From positions 1-40,542 of the forward strand of contig JAITWO010000023.1 in the NCBI GenBank assembly GCA_031285205.1: a stretch of DNA of 40,542 nucleotides, in the 5' to 3' direction. Position 1 is the stretch's first letter. Each line of letters begins with the position of its first letter. Source of the DNA: Methanomassiliicoccaceae archaeon. Lineage in GTDB: Archaea; Thermoplasmatota; Thermoplasmata; Methanomassiliicoccales; Methanomethylophilaceae. Positions 22,960-30,677 of the stretch are shown one piece after another. The notes beneath the pieces were generated by a model. That model was not told where the DNA came from. It did not search any database and saw only the letters and a program-made list of their open reading frames with translations. A program made the translations under genes and the position numbers.

Positions 22960-23808
22960 TCACTCGTCGGGGCTGTTGCTGTTGGCCAAGCGGTCCGTCA
23001 GCTTCGCCAATTCATCACTGTCCATCATTTTGGTGGTCATCTCGATGAACGGGTGTTTGGCCCCTTCTATTATATTGACATCATCCAGTGAACGGAGCCC
23101 CCATTTCTCGGCCGTTCTTTCGAGGCCCAGCGTGACGTCGTAATTGTCCGGCTCAAGTATCACGGCATTGAACGTCCTGGCCCCCATCTTCCTTGCGGCC
23201 ATGACCCGATGATGACCGTCAACGATAAGATATCCCCTTATCCTCTTCACAACGATCAGCGGTTCGTTCAGCCCCCTCTTTATCTCGTACATTCGTCCGG
23301 TAAGCTCATCCATGAACACCTCTTTCTGTGTTGGAAGCGCCTCATTCAGCGGTATATCGCCGTAATTGATCTTCAGATGGATGCCATTCTGCTGTTCCAG
23401 GAATGACTTCACCGACATGACCTTCTCAGGCCTCGATTTCTCAATGTGCGAACGTACAACATCAATGTTCGAAATGATCCCGATGAGCATACCCTCTTTA
23501 TCAATGACGGGAAGGTTCCTGAGGCCGTACCTGAACAGCACGCGCATGGCATCATTCATACTCATCTCCGGCCTTGCGCACATGGTGCCCCTCTTCATGA
23601 CCTCCCTTATCTTCGCGTCAGGGCGGTCCGTGAAACGTAATAATTCCTTGGCGGTTATGAAACCGACGAGATATCCTTTCTGAGTGACCGGGAACCCATG
23701 AAAATTCGATTGGGTGATCTTCTTGGCGACCTCGCTTACCGTCATATCCGGATTGACGGACTCAACGACGGCAACCATGTAATCTGAGACGGTCGTCTGT
23801 TTGGGCAT
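22960..23808 (-). CDS. CBS-domain and ParB-like domain fusion protein
   Basis: The 282-residue protein has two N-terminal CBS motifs (about residues 8-125: VSDYMVAVVESVNPDMTVSE; IREVMKRGTMCARPEMSMND), which usually sense adenine nucleotides. A ParB/sulfiredoxin-like domain follows (about 145-225) with the hallmark DGHHRVMAARKMGA at 197-210. The ParB-fold superfamily includes DNA partition proteins, nucleases and the archaeal free serine kinase SerK, so a CBS-regulated small-molecule kinase is as plausible as a DNA-binding role. There is no parA nearby. A minus-strand TATA-like AGATTTAATCTC lies about 30 nt upstream of ATG 23808. Confidence 0.8.
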   Translation of the reverse strand: MPKQTTVSDYMVAVVESVNPDMTVSEVAKKITQSNFHGFPVTQKGYLVGFITAKELLRFTDRPDAKIREVMKRGTMCARPEMSMNDAMRVLFRYGLRNLPVIDKEGMLIGIISNIDVVRSHIEKSRPEKVMSVKSFLEQQNGIHLKINYGDIPLNEALPTQKEVFMDELTGRMYEIKRGLNEPLIVVKRIRGYLIVDGHHRVMAARKMGARTFNAVILEPDNYDVTLGLERTAEKWGLRSLDDVNIIEGAKHPFIEMTTKMMDSDELAKLTDRLANSNSPDE

Positions 23809-23990
23809 GTTATCTCATCCATATGAACGCAAAGGAGATTAAATCTGTTGCCGTCCCGGAACGATGTTTTGCAACTCGCTCGCGTACCATCCGTATATGA
23901 GTGTCACCGCGGGACGCTCATGTTCACCTGAGGTAACGGTGTGTACTATAATTATAAATAAATCACGGGCGATGATAACGGCAGGTCATC

Positions 23991-24656
23991 ATGACGGATA
24001 AGATATCTTCTGCAAGGTACAGGGAACGCAACGAGATCCTTATGTTCAAGGGAAAACCCGACGGGAGTTTCATAGGAGGTATAATGCCGTCCGTGTTCGA
24101 AAATTTCCGTCTCGGCCTTTACGAGAGAAGATACAAGAAGCTGAAGGCCGGATCTGAGAAATGGCATCTTGAGCAGGAAAAGGTCAGCAATCTGCCGTCA
24201 GTGAAGATACATGCGAAACGTAGGGCGCTATTTTACATGACAACGCTGAACTGCGGTGACAGACTGTACGTGCACCCCAAGGTCATAATCTATTTTCCGC
24301 AGAACATGACCATCGGGAACAATGTGTTCTTCAACAGAGGGGCGTTCATCACTGCAAGAGAAGAGGTCATAATAGGGAACGATGTCCTCATCGGTCCCAA
24401 CGTGATGATAAACAGCGGCAATCACAATTATGCGGATAAAAATAAATTGATACAGGAGCAGGGGCACACATCGAAGAAGATAGTCATAGGTGACGATGTG
24501 TGGATAGGCGGGAACGCGGTGATACTTCCCGGCATCACCATAGGGAAGGGCGCCGTGATAGCGGCAGGTGCGATAGTGACGAAGGACGTTGACGAGTATA
24601 CCGTCGTTGCCGGCATACCGGCAAAGAAGATGAAGGAGCGCGGAAGTAATGGATGA
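23991..24656 (+). CDS. Left-handed beta-helix (hexapeptide) acyltransferase
   Basis: This 221-residue protein has an N-terminal region like maltose/galactoside acetyltransferases (SSARYRERNEILMFKGKPDG), then hexapeptide repeats from about residue 88: VIIYFPQNMTIGNNVFFNRG, VIIGNDVLIGPNVMINSGNH, VIGDDVWIGGNAVILPGITI and IGKGAVIAAGAIVTKDV. The catalytic His is probably that in NSGNHNY. It is predicted to acetylate a sugar or surface glycan using acetyl-CoA. A TATA-like ATTATAAATAAA lies about 30 nt before ATG 23991. Confidence 0.87.
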   Translation: MTDKISSARYRERNEILMFKGKPDGSFIGGIMPSVFENFRLGLYERRYKKLKAGSEKWHLEQEKVSNLPSVKIHAKRRALFYMTTLNCGDRLYVHPKVIIYFPQNMTIGNNVFFNRGAFITAREEVIIGNDVLIGPNVMINSGNHNYADKNKLIQEQGHTSKKIVIGDDVWIGGNAVILPGITIGKGAVIAAGAIVTKDVDEYTVVAGIPAKKMKERGSNG

Positions 24657-24747
24657 CATTCTGTGTGGATCCATCAAGTCAAAAATGTTTTAAGTCCCCA
24701 GCACTTTCTGAAATGACAGCGAGGAGCGGTTTCAGGAGATTGCCGTG

Positions 24748-25032
24748 ATGGACAGGACTTTGAATTCAGTCGTACACGAATTAAAGATCAAGCCAGAGTA
24801 TTTCTTAGCTGTTCGGTCCGGCCATAAAAAATTCGAATTGAGAAAAAATGACCGAAATTTTAAGATCGGAGATGAGCTTATTTTATGTGAATGGGACGAA
24901 AACGGCTATTCAGGAGAGAAGGTCCGCTGTCGCATAGAGTATTTGCTGAAAGGCCATGACGGATTGGGTGAAGATTACGTCATATTAGGCATAAGCCTGA
25001 TTCACTATGGATCCACATACGCGAACGACTGA
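24748..25032 (+). CDS. ASCH/PUA-like protein, DUF3850 type
   Basis: This 94-residue protein carries the DUF3850 pattern: VHELKIKPEYFLAVRSGHKK, FELRKNDRNFKIGDELILCEW and GLGEDYVILGI. ASCH-type PUA-like folds bind RNA or modified nucleotides; the ligand is unknown here. AGGAG about 10 nt upstream supports ATG 24748 (GTG 24745 in frame). The 3' end overlaps the oppositely oriented ASCH gene by 28 bp. It is AT-richer than the flanking chromosome. Confidence 0.83.
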   Translation: MDRTLNSVVHELKIKPEYFLAVRSGHKKFELRKNDRNFKIGDELILCEWDENGYSGEKVRCRIEYLLKGHDGLGEDYVILGISLIHYGSTYAND

Positions 25033-25388
25033 GGCGCAGAGGTCAGCCCATAGTCCGAGAGGGCCCTCCCCCTAGGATATTGTTCGATCTTCTTTAGCTC
25101 ATAAGCAATAGCAAGGGACCTGCCCTTGTAGTATTCATCGAAGAATTCCTTATCTATACCAGCATGCTCAGACGTGATCCTCCAAAGATCTTCCGGGTGC
25201 TCTTCCAACACCTTTTCTATCTCCGCTTCCCCCACGACCTTCATCACCGGGGATGTGGAATAAATAACGATCTTCGAAATACTTTCTTTGCACCGGACCT
25301 TTCGGAACTCGTATTTTTTTGACCCGTTGAATATGTTATCAACATGGTTTGGATTTATCGATAATAACATTGCGTACATCTTTCCCAC
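25005..25388 (-). CDS. ASCH-domain protein, COG4933 type
   Basis: This 127-residue protein contains MYAMLLSINPNHVDNIFNGS, KKYEFRKVRCKESISKIVIY, STSPVMKVVGEAEIEKVLEE and an S-E-H-A-G-I-D-K-E-F-F-D-E-Y-Y-K-G segment, the usual pattern of small ASCH proteins. They are predicted to bind RNA or nucleotides through a PUA-like barrel. It overlaps the upstream GNAT-PUA gene by 50 bp on the same strand, so the two are coupled. It ends TAG followed directly by TGA, a tandem stop. ATG 25388 or ATG 25379 may be the start. Confidence 0.82.
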   Translation of the reverse strand: MGKMYAMLLSINPNHVDNIFNGSKKYEFRKVRCKESISKIVIYSTSPVMKVVGEAEIEKVLEEHPEDLWRITSEHAGIDKEFFDEYYKGRSLAIAYELKKIEQYPRGRALSDYGLTSAPQSFAYVDP

Positions 25389-26457
25389 CTATTTTCAAAA
25401 GTTCGACAGACTGTTCCCGGGTCAGTTTTTGATTGTATGGGTGCGATTTTCCCCATAATCCTTTTTCAACCAGTTTATTGTAATTCACATTGTTGCCGGC
25501 TCCGAAATACCCATTGTATAACATTTCGACAACATATACATTGGATTTGGAGAAGGAATCTCTGAGCTCTTCCTCGGAATATACTGTCTTATTGCCAACC
25601 AAATTGCAAAAATCTTCAAAATTTTTCTTCTCAATCCCAGATTCCTTCACAACAATGACATTTGTCACCGTGCAGAACGAGGTTACCACAGACTTGAATG
25701 ACGGTTTGTATTCAGTCCCGGTGTATTTTCGATATATGAATGCAAGATCGCCTTCTTTGTAGTCGAGCTTCCCGGCGGGAGTGGCGATATACGTTTTGGC
25801 AATCCCATTAGAGACCGGCAGTTCGCTCTCAAGCTGAGGAGTGTTCTTCAGTTCAGAATATTGGAACATCTTGTCGTGGAATACATCATTGATCGGTATG
25901 TATCTCCCTCTGCTGAAATCAGGAGAGATGAACGAAAACGATCTTTTTGGATCTGAATGATCCAATTTTCTCCTGTCTTTCATATAAACATTTTCCCCGT
26001 TATCCTTTTTACAGCAGAATGTAAAACCGTGTGTCTCTATAACTCCAATGATGTCTTTATGTTTTGGAAAAACGGTGACATATATCTCATTCAACCCTGA
26101 CTTCTGCCAATTCCAAAGCGCTATCCCTATCGCCCCTTCACCAAGACGTCTTCTTTTTGAAGTATCACATATCTTTATGGTCCCTATCTTCATCCTCGGT
26201 TCAGGGGGGAGTGTCCCGACCGCCTCTTCCTCACGATCCTTTAGATAAAGGAACGCCTGTATGGAAGAATCATCGGCGAGGTGGACATAGGCCTTTTCCT
26301 TTTTATCGGCCTTTCTGCGGAACCACTTCTCAAAATCAGGGTAATCCTCCTTCAGACTGTCAAAGAAAGGATCATTAATGTCACAATCGGCGAAACATCT
26401 TAAATTGAACGGATAATCTCCCTTCACAGTATCGTGCACCCATAACGTTATCGACAT
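25339..26457 (-). CDS. GNAT acetyltransferase-like protein fused to a PUA/EVE-like domain
   Basis: This 372-residue protein has an N-terminal GNAT-like fold (about residues 1-155): MKIGTIKICDTSKRRRLGEG holds an R-R-x-G-E-G-like acetyl-CoA loop, and INEIYVTVFP-like strand and EThGFTF-like helix-strand segments follow. The C-terminal part (about 205-372) has GKLDYKEGDLAFIYRKYTGT followed by FKSVVTSFCTVTNVIVV, similar to EVE/PUA-like modules that bind modified bases or RNA. The substrate is unknown. It is the first gene of a minus-strand pair with the ASCH gene. Lower GC than its neighbours and its place beside tRNA-Asp suggest horizontal transfer. Confidence 0.7.
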   Translation of the reverse strand: MSITLWVHDTVKGDYPFNLRCFADCDINDPFFDSLKEDYPDFEKWFRRKADKKEKAYVHLADDSSIQAFLYLKDREEEAVGTLPPEPRMKIGTIKICDTSKRRRLGEGAIGIALWNWQKSGLNEIYVTVFPKHKDIIGVIETHGFTFCCKKDNGENVYMKDRRKLDHSDPKRSFSFISPDFSRGRYIPINDVFHDKMFQYSELKNTPQLESELPVSNGIAKTYIATPAGKLDYKEGDLAFIYRKYTGTEYKPSFKSVVTSFCTVTNVIVVKESGIEKKNFEDFCNLVGNKTVYSEEELRDSFSKSNVYVVEMLYNGYFGAGNNVNYNKLVEKGLWGKSHPYNQKLTREQSVELLKIGGKDVRNVIIDKSKPC

Positions 26458-26582
26458 TCAACAATATAAAGTTTCAAGGGATATGGCTTTGCGCATAAAG
26501 TGCTCTGGCATTCAATTTTTAACTTTAAAAATAGGAAATACCTAAGGGTTATATACTGCTTCAGTATTGGCGATTTTACTGT

Positions 26583-26658
26583 GCCCTGATAGTGTAGCGG
26601 CCTATCATGAAGCCCTGTCGAGGCTTCGACCCGGATTCGAATTCCGGTCAGGGCGCCA
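26583..26658 (+). tRNA. tRNA-Asp (anticodon GTC)
   Basis: The acceptor GCCCTGA (26583-26589) pairs with TCAGGGC (26648-26654), with discriminator G26655 and encoded CCA. The anticodon stem AAGCC/GGCTT holds CTGTCGA, giving anticodon GTC. The T-arm is CCGGA-TTCGAAT-TCCGG. A TATA-like GTTATATACTG lies about 30 nt upstream. The ASCH/GNAT module lies on its 5' side. Confidence 0.95.
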
Positions 26659-26742
26659 TTCCTTTCACAAAATGATCGAATATTCTACTCATATGGATTG
26701 GCCATAGTGCCATCATAATTTACAAAACAACAAGGCCCCTGC

Positions 26743-27543
26743 TCATGCGGATCGGTTGTTGCAGGATCCGAAGATGCGCACAGTGTTCTGTCCCGTTGTC
26801 GCGTCCTTCTCGAAGACCGCGTTCACATTGAAGATCTCTTTCATGTTCGCAGGCGTGAGAACCTCTTCCGGCGTTCCGACGGCGAATATCTTGTGATCCT
26901 TGAGCATCACTATGCGGTCACAGTACCTTACCACCATCGGAAGATCATGAGACACGATGATCACGGTAAGGCCATCATCATCCGAAAGTTTCCTAACTAG
27001 TTCCAGGACATCGAACTGGTTGCTTATGTCGAGGTGCAGCGTCGGCTCATCGAGGAGCATTATCTCCGGTGTCTGGGCAAGCGCCCTCGCGATTATCACC
27101 CTCTGGCGCTCGCCGCCGCTCATCGTGTTGATATAACGGTCCGCGAAGCCGAGGATGTTCGTTTTCAGCATGGCTTCGTCCACTTTTCTAACGTCATCGG
27201 ATGATTCCCCCTGGAACTTCCCGAGGAATGGCATCCTTCCCATTGTGACTATATCACGAACTGTGAACGAAAAATGTATCTCGTTGGACTGCGGCACCGA
27301 CGCGACATGCTTTGCGATATCGGACTTATGCATATCTTTGATATCCTCTTCGTTCAGCAGCACCCTTCCCACAGAAGGGTCAAGGTTGCGGTTAAGGTGT
27401 TTGAGCAAAGTCGTTTTACCGCACCCGTTCGGGCCGATTATGCCGATCACCTCTCCAGGTATGATGTCGAGCGTGATACCGTCAAGGACGGGCTTGTCCC
27501 GGTAAGAGAAACGGAGGTCCTCTATGCGCATCCTCAATTCCAT
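26743..27543 (-). CDS. ABC transporter ATP-binding protein, iron-siderophore/cobalamin type
   Basis: This 266-residue ATPase has Walker A GPNGCGKT (residues 37-44), signature MSGGERQRVIIARAL, Walker B EIMLLDEPTLHLD and the H-loop IIVSHDLP. The FecE/BtuD/FhuC-like sequence powers import of Fe(III) chelates or B12. It overlaps the permease gene by 10 nt, and ATG 27531 (M-R-I-E-D) is an alternative start. It is the last gene of the SBP-permease-ATPase unit. Confidence 0.92.
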   Translation of the reverse strand: MELRMRIEDLRFSYRDKPVLDGITLDIIPGEVIGIIGPNGCGKTTLLKHLNRNLDPSVGRVLLNEEDIKDMHKSDIAKHVASVPQSNEIHFSFTVRDIVTMGRMPFLGKFQGESSDDVRKVDEAMLKTNILGFADRYINTMSGGERQRVIIARALAQTPEIMLLDEPTLHLDISNQFDVLELVRKLSDDDGLTVIIVSHDLPMVVRYCDRIVMLKDHKIFAVGTPEEVLTPANMKEIFNVNAVFEKDATTGQNTVRIFGSCNNRSA

Positions 27544-28568
27544 CCCACCTCATGTCTTCTTCTGCGCAGCAGATAGATGAAATACGGGGCACCGACAAGT
27601 GACGTAAGTATCCCGATCGGCAATATGCCCAGATTGGTGAACAGCGATCTCGACAGGTAATCACAGAGCACAACGAATGCCGCCCCTCCGAGCATGGACA
27701 ACGGAAGGAGCGCCTTGTTGTCCGGTCCTGTAAGGATGCGTATTATGTGCGGTACAACCAATCCCACAAATCCGATCACGCCGCAGAATGCCACCGCGGC
27801 AGCGGTGACCAGCGACGAGGAGATGAGCATCTCCAGTCTCACCTTCTTAACGTCAACGCCAAGGTCCTTGGCGTGTGCATCCCCGAGCATCATCGCGTTC
27901 ATCTCTCTTCCGCGGGTCAGCATTATCAGGCTGCCGGCGAGTATCAGCGGGATGACGATGAGCGTATTGTTCCATCCGTTCTGCGAGAGGTTCCCCATTG
28001 TCCAATATACGATCCCGGCCATCCTTTCGCCTGCCAGATACGTCAACAATGAGACCAATGCTGAGAACAACGAACCAACCGCTATCCCCGATAAAAGTAA
28101 CGTTTCGGTGGGCACACGCCCGCCCACTCTGGAGATGAAGTATACGAGGAAGGTGGTGGCCACACAGAACACGAACGCCAACAACGGGGTCATGAAGAGC
28201 ATCGACACGGTCCCGAGTGGGATGGTCATGGCGAGCGCGGCACCGAACGCCGCGCCCGATGACAATCCAAGGATATACGGCGATGCCATAGGATTCCGGA
28301 ACACCGCCTGCATCACCGCCCCTGAGACTCCCAACCCGGCGCCGACCATGCACCCCATCACAACCCTCGGACCGTTGACGTTACGGACTATGGTGTTCAC
28401 GATGGGGTCGTCGCTCATCCCGATCATGGACATGAACGCATCTTTAAGGGAAAGAGGTATGAACGCCTGAGAAAGGTCAAGGACCATTGAGATAAGAAGC
28501 ACGATCACCAGGGCGGCAGTCACCGCAAGGAGTCTAATCCTTCTTTTCTCAGCGCTTCCTTTTGACAT
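27534..28568 (-). CDS. FecCD-family ABC permease
   Basis: This 344-residue permease has about ten transmembrane segments. Family motifs are RGPRVV-like NGPRVVMGCMVGAGLGVSGA, FRNPMASPYILGLSSGAAFG, and FVGLVVPHIIRILTGPDNKA near the C-terminus, which contacts the ATPase. A homodimer is expected. Iron-chelate and cobalamin permeases share this family, so the cargo cannot be told from sequence. Confidence 0.92.
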   Translation of the reverse strand: MSKGSAEKRRIRLLAVTAALVIVLLISMVLDLSQAFIPLSLKDAFMSMIGMSDDPIVNTIVRNVNGPRVVMGCMVGAGLGVSGAVMQAVFRNPMASPYILGLSSGAAFGAALAMTIPLGTVSMLFMTPLLAFVFCVATTFLVYFISRVGGRVPTETLLLSGIAVGSLFSALVSLLTYLAGERMAGIVYWTMGNLSQNGWNNTLIVIPLILAGSLIMLTRGREMNAMMLGDAHAKDLGVDVKKVRLEMLISSSLVTAAAVAFCGVIGFVGLVVPHIIRILTGPDNKALLPLSMLGGAAFVVLCDYLSRSLFTNLGILPIGILTSLVGAPYFIYLLRRRRHEVGWN

Positions 28569-28607
28569 GTTCCGACCTTGATAGTAATAAAATCTAAAAG
28601 GTTTGTG

Positions 28608-29684
28608 TTACCGCCTCAGTGCCACATACGCAACGGCGATGACCGATATCACGACGGCCACCGCCGCTATGTATATCATCTTGTCATCCCCGCCTCCGCC
28701 TCCGCCGTCATCATCAGGTTCCCCGAACACCTCCGGGTACATCGCTGTGGCCATGAACTCTATGCCGTCCATTGATGTCGGACCGTATTGATTCATGATC
28801 ATGGTCAGTTTGTATATCCTTACGTCATCAGCGATGTTCTTGTCCGCCCTGAACTCATCCGGAGTGCCGGCGTAGTACGGGTCTAAGAATATCACATCGA
28901 TCTGCTGCTGCACAAAGAAAGTATCATCCACCTGGTACGATGTCAATGCGCTACCGGTCATGGTCGGATCATCGGCCACGTTGATACCTCCGGCAAGCTT
29001 CATCAGCACCACGGAATAGGAATTGATGTTACCCACTCTGAGCGTCCCCCCGCTGTAACTTACGTATGCAGCCTTGATCCTTTCATCGAGGGGGACCTCG
29101 GCGTTATATATTTCTGCAAGATATTTCACAGTGGCCGCCTGCATGGCATATGTGATCTCACCGGCCTTTTCTTTGAGGCCCAGTATGGCGCCCATCTTGT
29201 TGACCATGTCCATGCCCATATCATAGTTGGTGGGGTAGAAGGTCACAACTTTCAGTCCAAGCGTTTCCATCGCCTTTATGGCATTCGCGTGGTACGAGTA
29301 GCCGTAAATGAAGACAACATCCCTGTTCTTGTCAAATCCGCCTTCTCCGTTAGCCAGAAGCTGCGCGATCTGCTCCCCGGTGCTCACCGGGAAGCTAGCT
29401 ACCCCTTCCAGTTCGGTCAGGCCGCTACCGGGGGGCGCTGAATAGTTGTCTATCATCACAATTCTCTCTTTGCACCCCAATTCCAGGAGCGTCGTGGTGA
29501 ACGACAGCCCCAGTGATGCGACCTTCTGTGCAGGTTCGCTGAACGTGACCGTCGTTCCCACCGAATTGGTCATTTTCACCTCTTCAGATCCATCCGCCGC
29601 ATCGGCGGACCCTCCGGTCAGCGGTATGACCGCAAGACCGGAGACCGCGAATAATATCGCCATAATGGTTATCATTTTTTTCAT
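28608..29684 (-). CDS. Periplasmic-type substrate-binding protein with a C-terminal membrane anchor
   Basis: This 358-residue protein begins with a signal peptide (MKKMITIMAILFAVSGLAVIP, cleavage likely near GGSADA). The TroA/BtuF-like binding fold follows (KVASLGLSFTTTLLELGCKE; VVFIYGYSYHANAIKAMETL; VDDTFFVQQQIDVIFLDPYY). It ends in a linker of six glycines and a transmembrane helix, MIYIAAVAVVISVIAVAYVA, then Arg-Arg, so it is tethered by its C-terminus rather than by an N-terminal lipid. A GGGG-containing Shine-Dalgarno lies before ATG 29684. It is the first gene of the importer unit; iron chelate or cobalamin is the likely cargo. Confidence 0.88.
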   Translation of the reverse strand: MKKMITIMAILFAVSGLAVIPLTGGSADAADGSEEVKMTNSVGTTVTFSEPAQKVASLGLSFTTTLLELGCKERIVMIDNYSAPPGSGLTELEGVASFPVSTGEQIAQLLANGEGGFDKNRDVVFIYGYSYHANAIKAMETLGLKVVTFYPTNYDMGMDMVNKMGAILGLKEKAGEITYAMQAATVKYLAEIYNAEVPLDERIKAAYVSYSGGTLRVGNINSYSVVLMKLAGGINVADDPTMTGSALTSYQVDDTFFVQQQIDVIFLDPYYAGTPDEFRADKNIADDVRIYKLTMIMNQYGPTSMDGIEFMATAMYPEVFGEPDDDGGGGGGDDKMIYIAAVAVVISVIAVAYVALRR

Positions 29685-29768
29685 ATACTATCGACCCCTT
29701 GCAAAAGTCGTCGTTCTGTTGTATATCTTAATGATACTTATACTTATGCGCATTTATTAAAATTCGTG

Positions 29769-29791
29769 TTACTAAATGTTAACGTTAGTAA
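29769..29791. promoter_or_regulatory. Inverted repeat TTACTAA-N9-TTAGTAA between the importer and panD
   Basis: The arms are 7 bp and perfect, with a GTTAAC core near the centre. The repeat is almost equidistant (about 84 bp) from the divergent importer (29684) and panD (29875) starts. The TTA/TAA-rich dyad is loosely like metal-regulator (DtxR-family) boxes, so an iron-responsive operator is possible. This is pattern inference only. Confidence 0.42.
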
Positions 29792-29874
29792 AATATGTGC
29801 TAACAATACTTAGCTTCGGAAACCCGTCCATCAGGCATCCTCTCAGAAAGTTTCTTTAATAGGGTTTCAAATGC

Positions 29875-30228
29875 ATGCGTATGCGATGGATGCTCCGCGG
29901 GAAGATACACAGGGCGACGGTGACACAGACCAGGATAGATTATGAGGGCAGTATCACCATTGACATCGAGCTTCTGGAGAAAGCGGGCATATGGGTCGGT
30001 GAGAAGGTATACATCGCGAACGTGACGAACGGCAACCGCTTTGAAACGTATGTGATGGAAGGCGAGAGGAGCACAGGCATCATCGCGCTCAACGGCGCAG
30101 CGGCACATCTGTGCAACGTCGGGGATAAGATAATAATCATGGGCTATGAGCTCACAGATGTACCGATAAAGGCGAAAGCGGTGACCGTCGACGAGAACAA
30201 CCGCGCGGTGAAAGAGTTCACCTACTGA
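29875..30228 (+). CDS. panD: Aspartate 1-decarboxylase, bacterial PanD type
   Basis: The enzyme makes beta-alanine from aspartate for pantothenate and CoA. The 117-residue protein aligns throughout with bacterial PanD: MLRGKIHRATVTQTRIDYEG, then the self-processing Gly-Ser bond (residues 25-26 from ATG 29875) that yields the pyruvoyl group, ISI-like IDIELLEKAGI, NVTNGNRFETYV and GIIALNGAAAHLCNVGDKII. Most archaea use the PLP enzyme MfnA instead, so this gene is likely of bacterial origin. ATGs at 29875, 29881 and 29890 are in frame. A TATA-like CTTTAATAG lies about 20-25 nt upstream, so it is probably leaderless. Confidence 0.93.
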   Translation: MRMRWMLRGKIHRATVTQTRIDYEGSITIDIELLEKAGIWVGEKVYIANVTNGNRFETYVMEGERSTGIIALNGAAAHLCNVGDKIIIMGYELTDVPIKAKAVTVDENNRAVKEFTY

Positions 30229-30239
30229 CACAGGTCCTG

Positions 30240-30677
30240 ATGGCCATGCCGCTGACAATATATTCTGACGGAGGGGCAAGGGGAAATCCCGGGCCGTCAG
30301 CGTTCGCCGTGGTCGTATGCAGGAACGGGAAGATCATCCACAGGCATTCCGAATTCATCGGCATCAACACCAACAACGTCGCAGAGTACCGCGGTCTGAT
30401 CTATGCGGCCGGTTATGCCGTTGATTCCAAGGAAAATGAAGTGGAGTTCGTAATGGATTCGGAACTCGTGATAAAACAGATGAACGGAAAGTACAAGGTC
30501 AGGTCCAAGAACCTCATCCAGATGCACAACGACGTCAGGGCAATGGCATCAGCAATACCGAGCGTCAAGTTCACACACGTAAGACGTTCCGATCCGATGA
30601 TAGCAACGGCCGACGCCCTTCTGAACGACAGGATGGACGAGCACGCACATTCAGGAACGATATCATCTGAAAAGTGA
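30240..30677 (+). CDS. rnhA: Ribonuclease HI
   Basis: The enzyme cuts the RNA strand of RNA:DNA hybrids. The 145-residue protein has the RNase H fold with catalytic residues D10 (IYSDGGARGNPGP), E49 (NNVAEYRGL), D73 (FVMDSELVIKQM) and D125 (ATADALLND). The short form without the basic protrusion resembles archaeal and YpdQ-like type 1 enzymes. It starts 11 bp after panD, and its 3' end overlaps the convergent hisS gene by 15 bp. Confidence 0.93.
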   Translation: MAMPLTIYSDGGARGNPGPSAFAVVVCRNGKIIHRHSEFIGINTNNVAEYRGLIYAAGYAVDSKENEVEFVMDSELVIKQMNGKYKVRSKNLIQMHNDVRAMASAIPSVKFTHVRRSDPMIATADALLNDRMDEHAHSGTISSEK

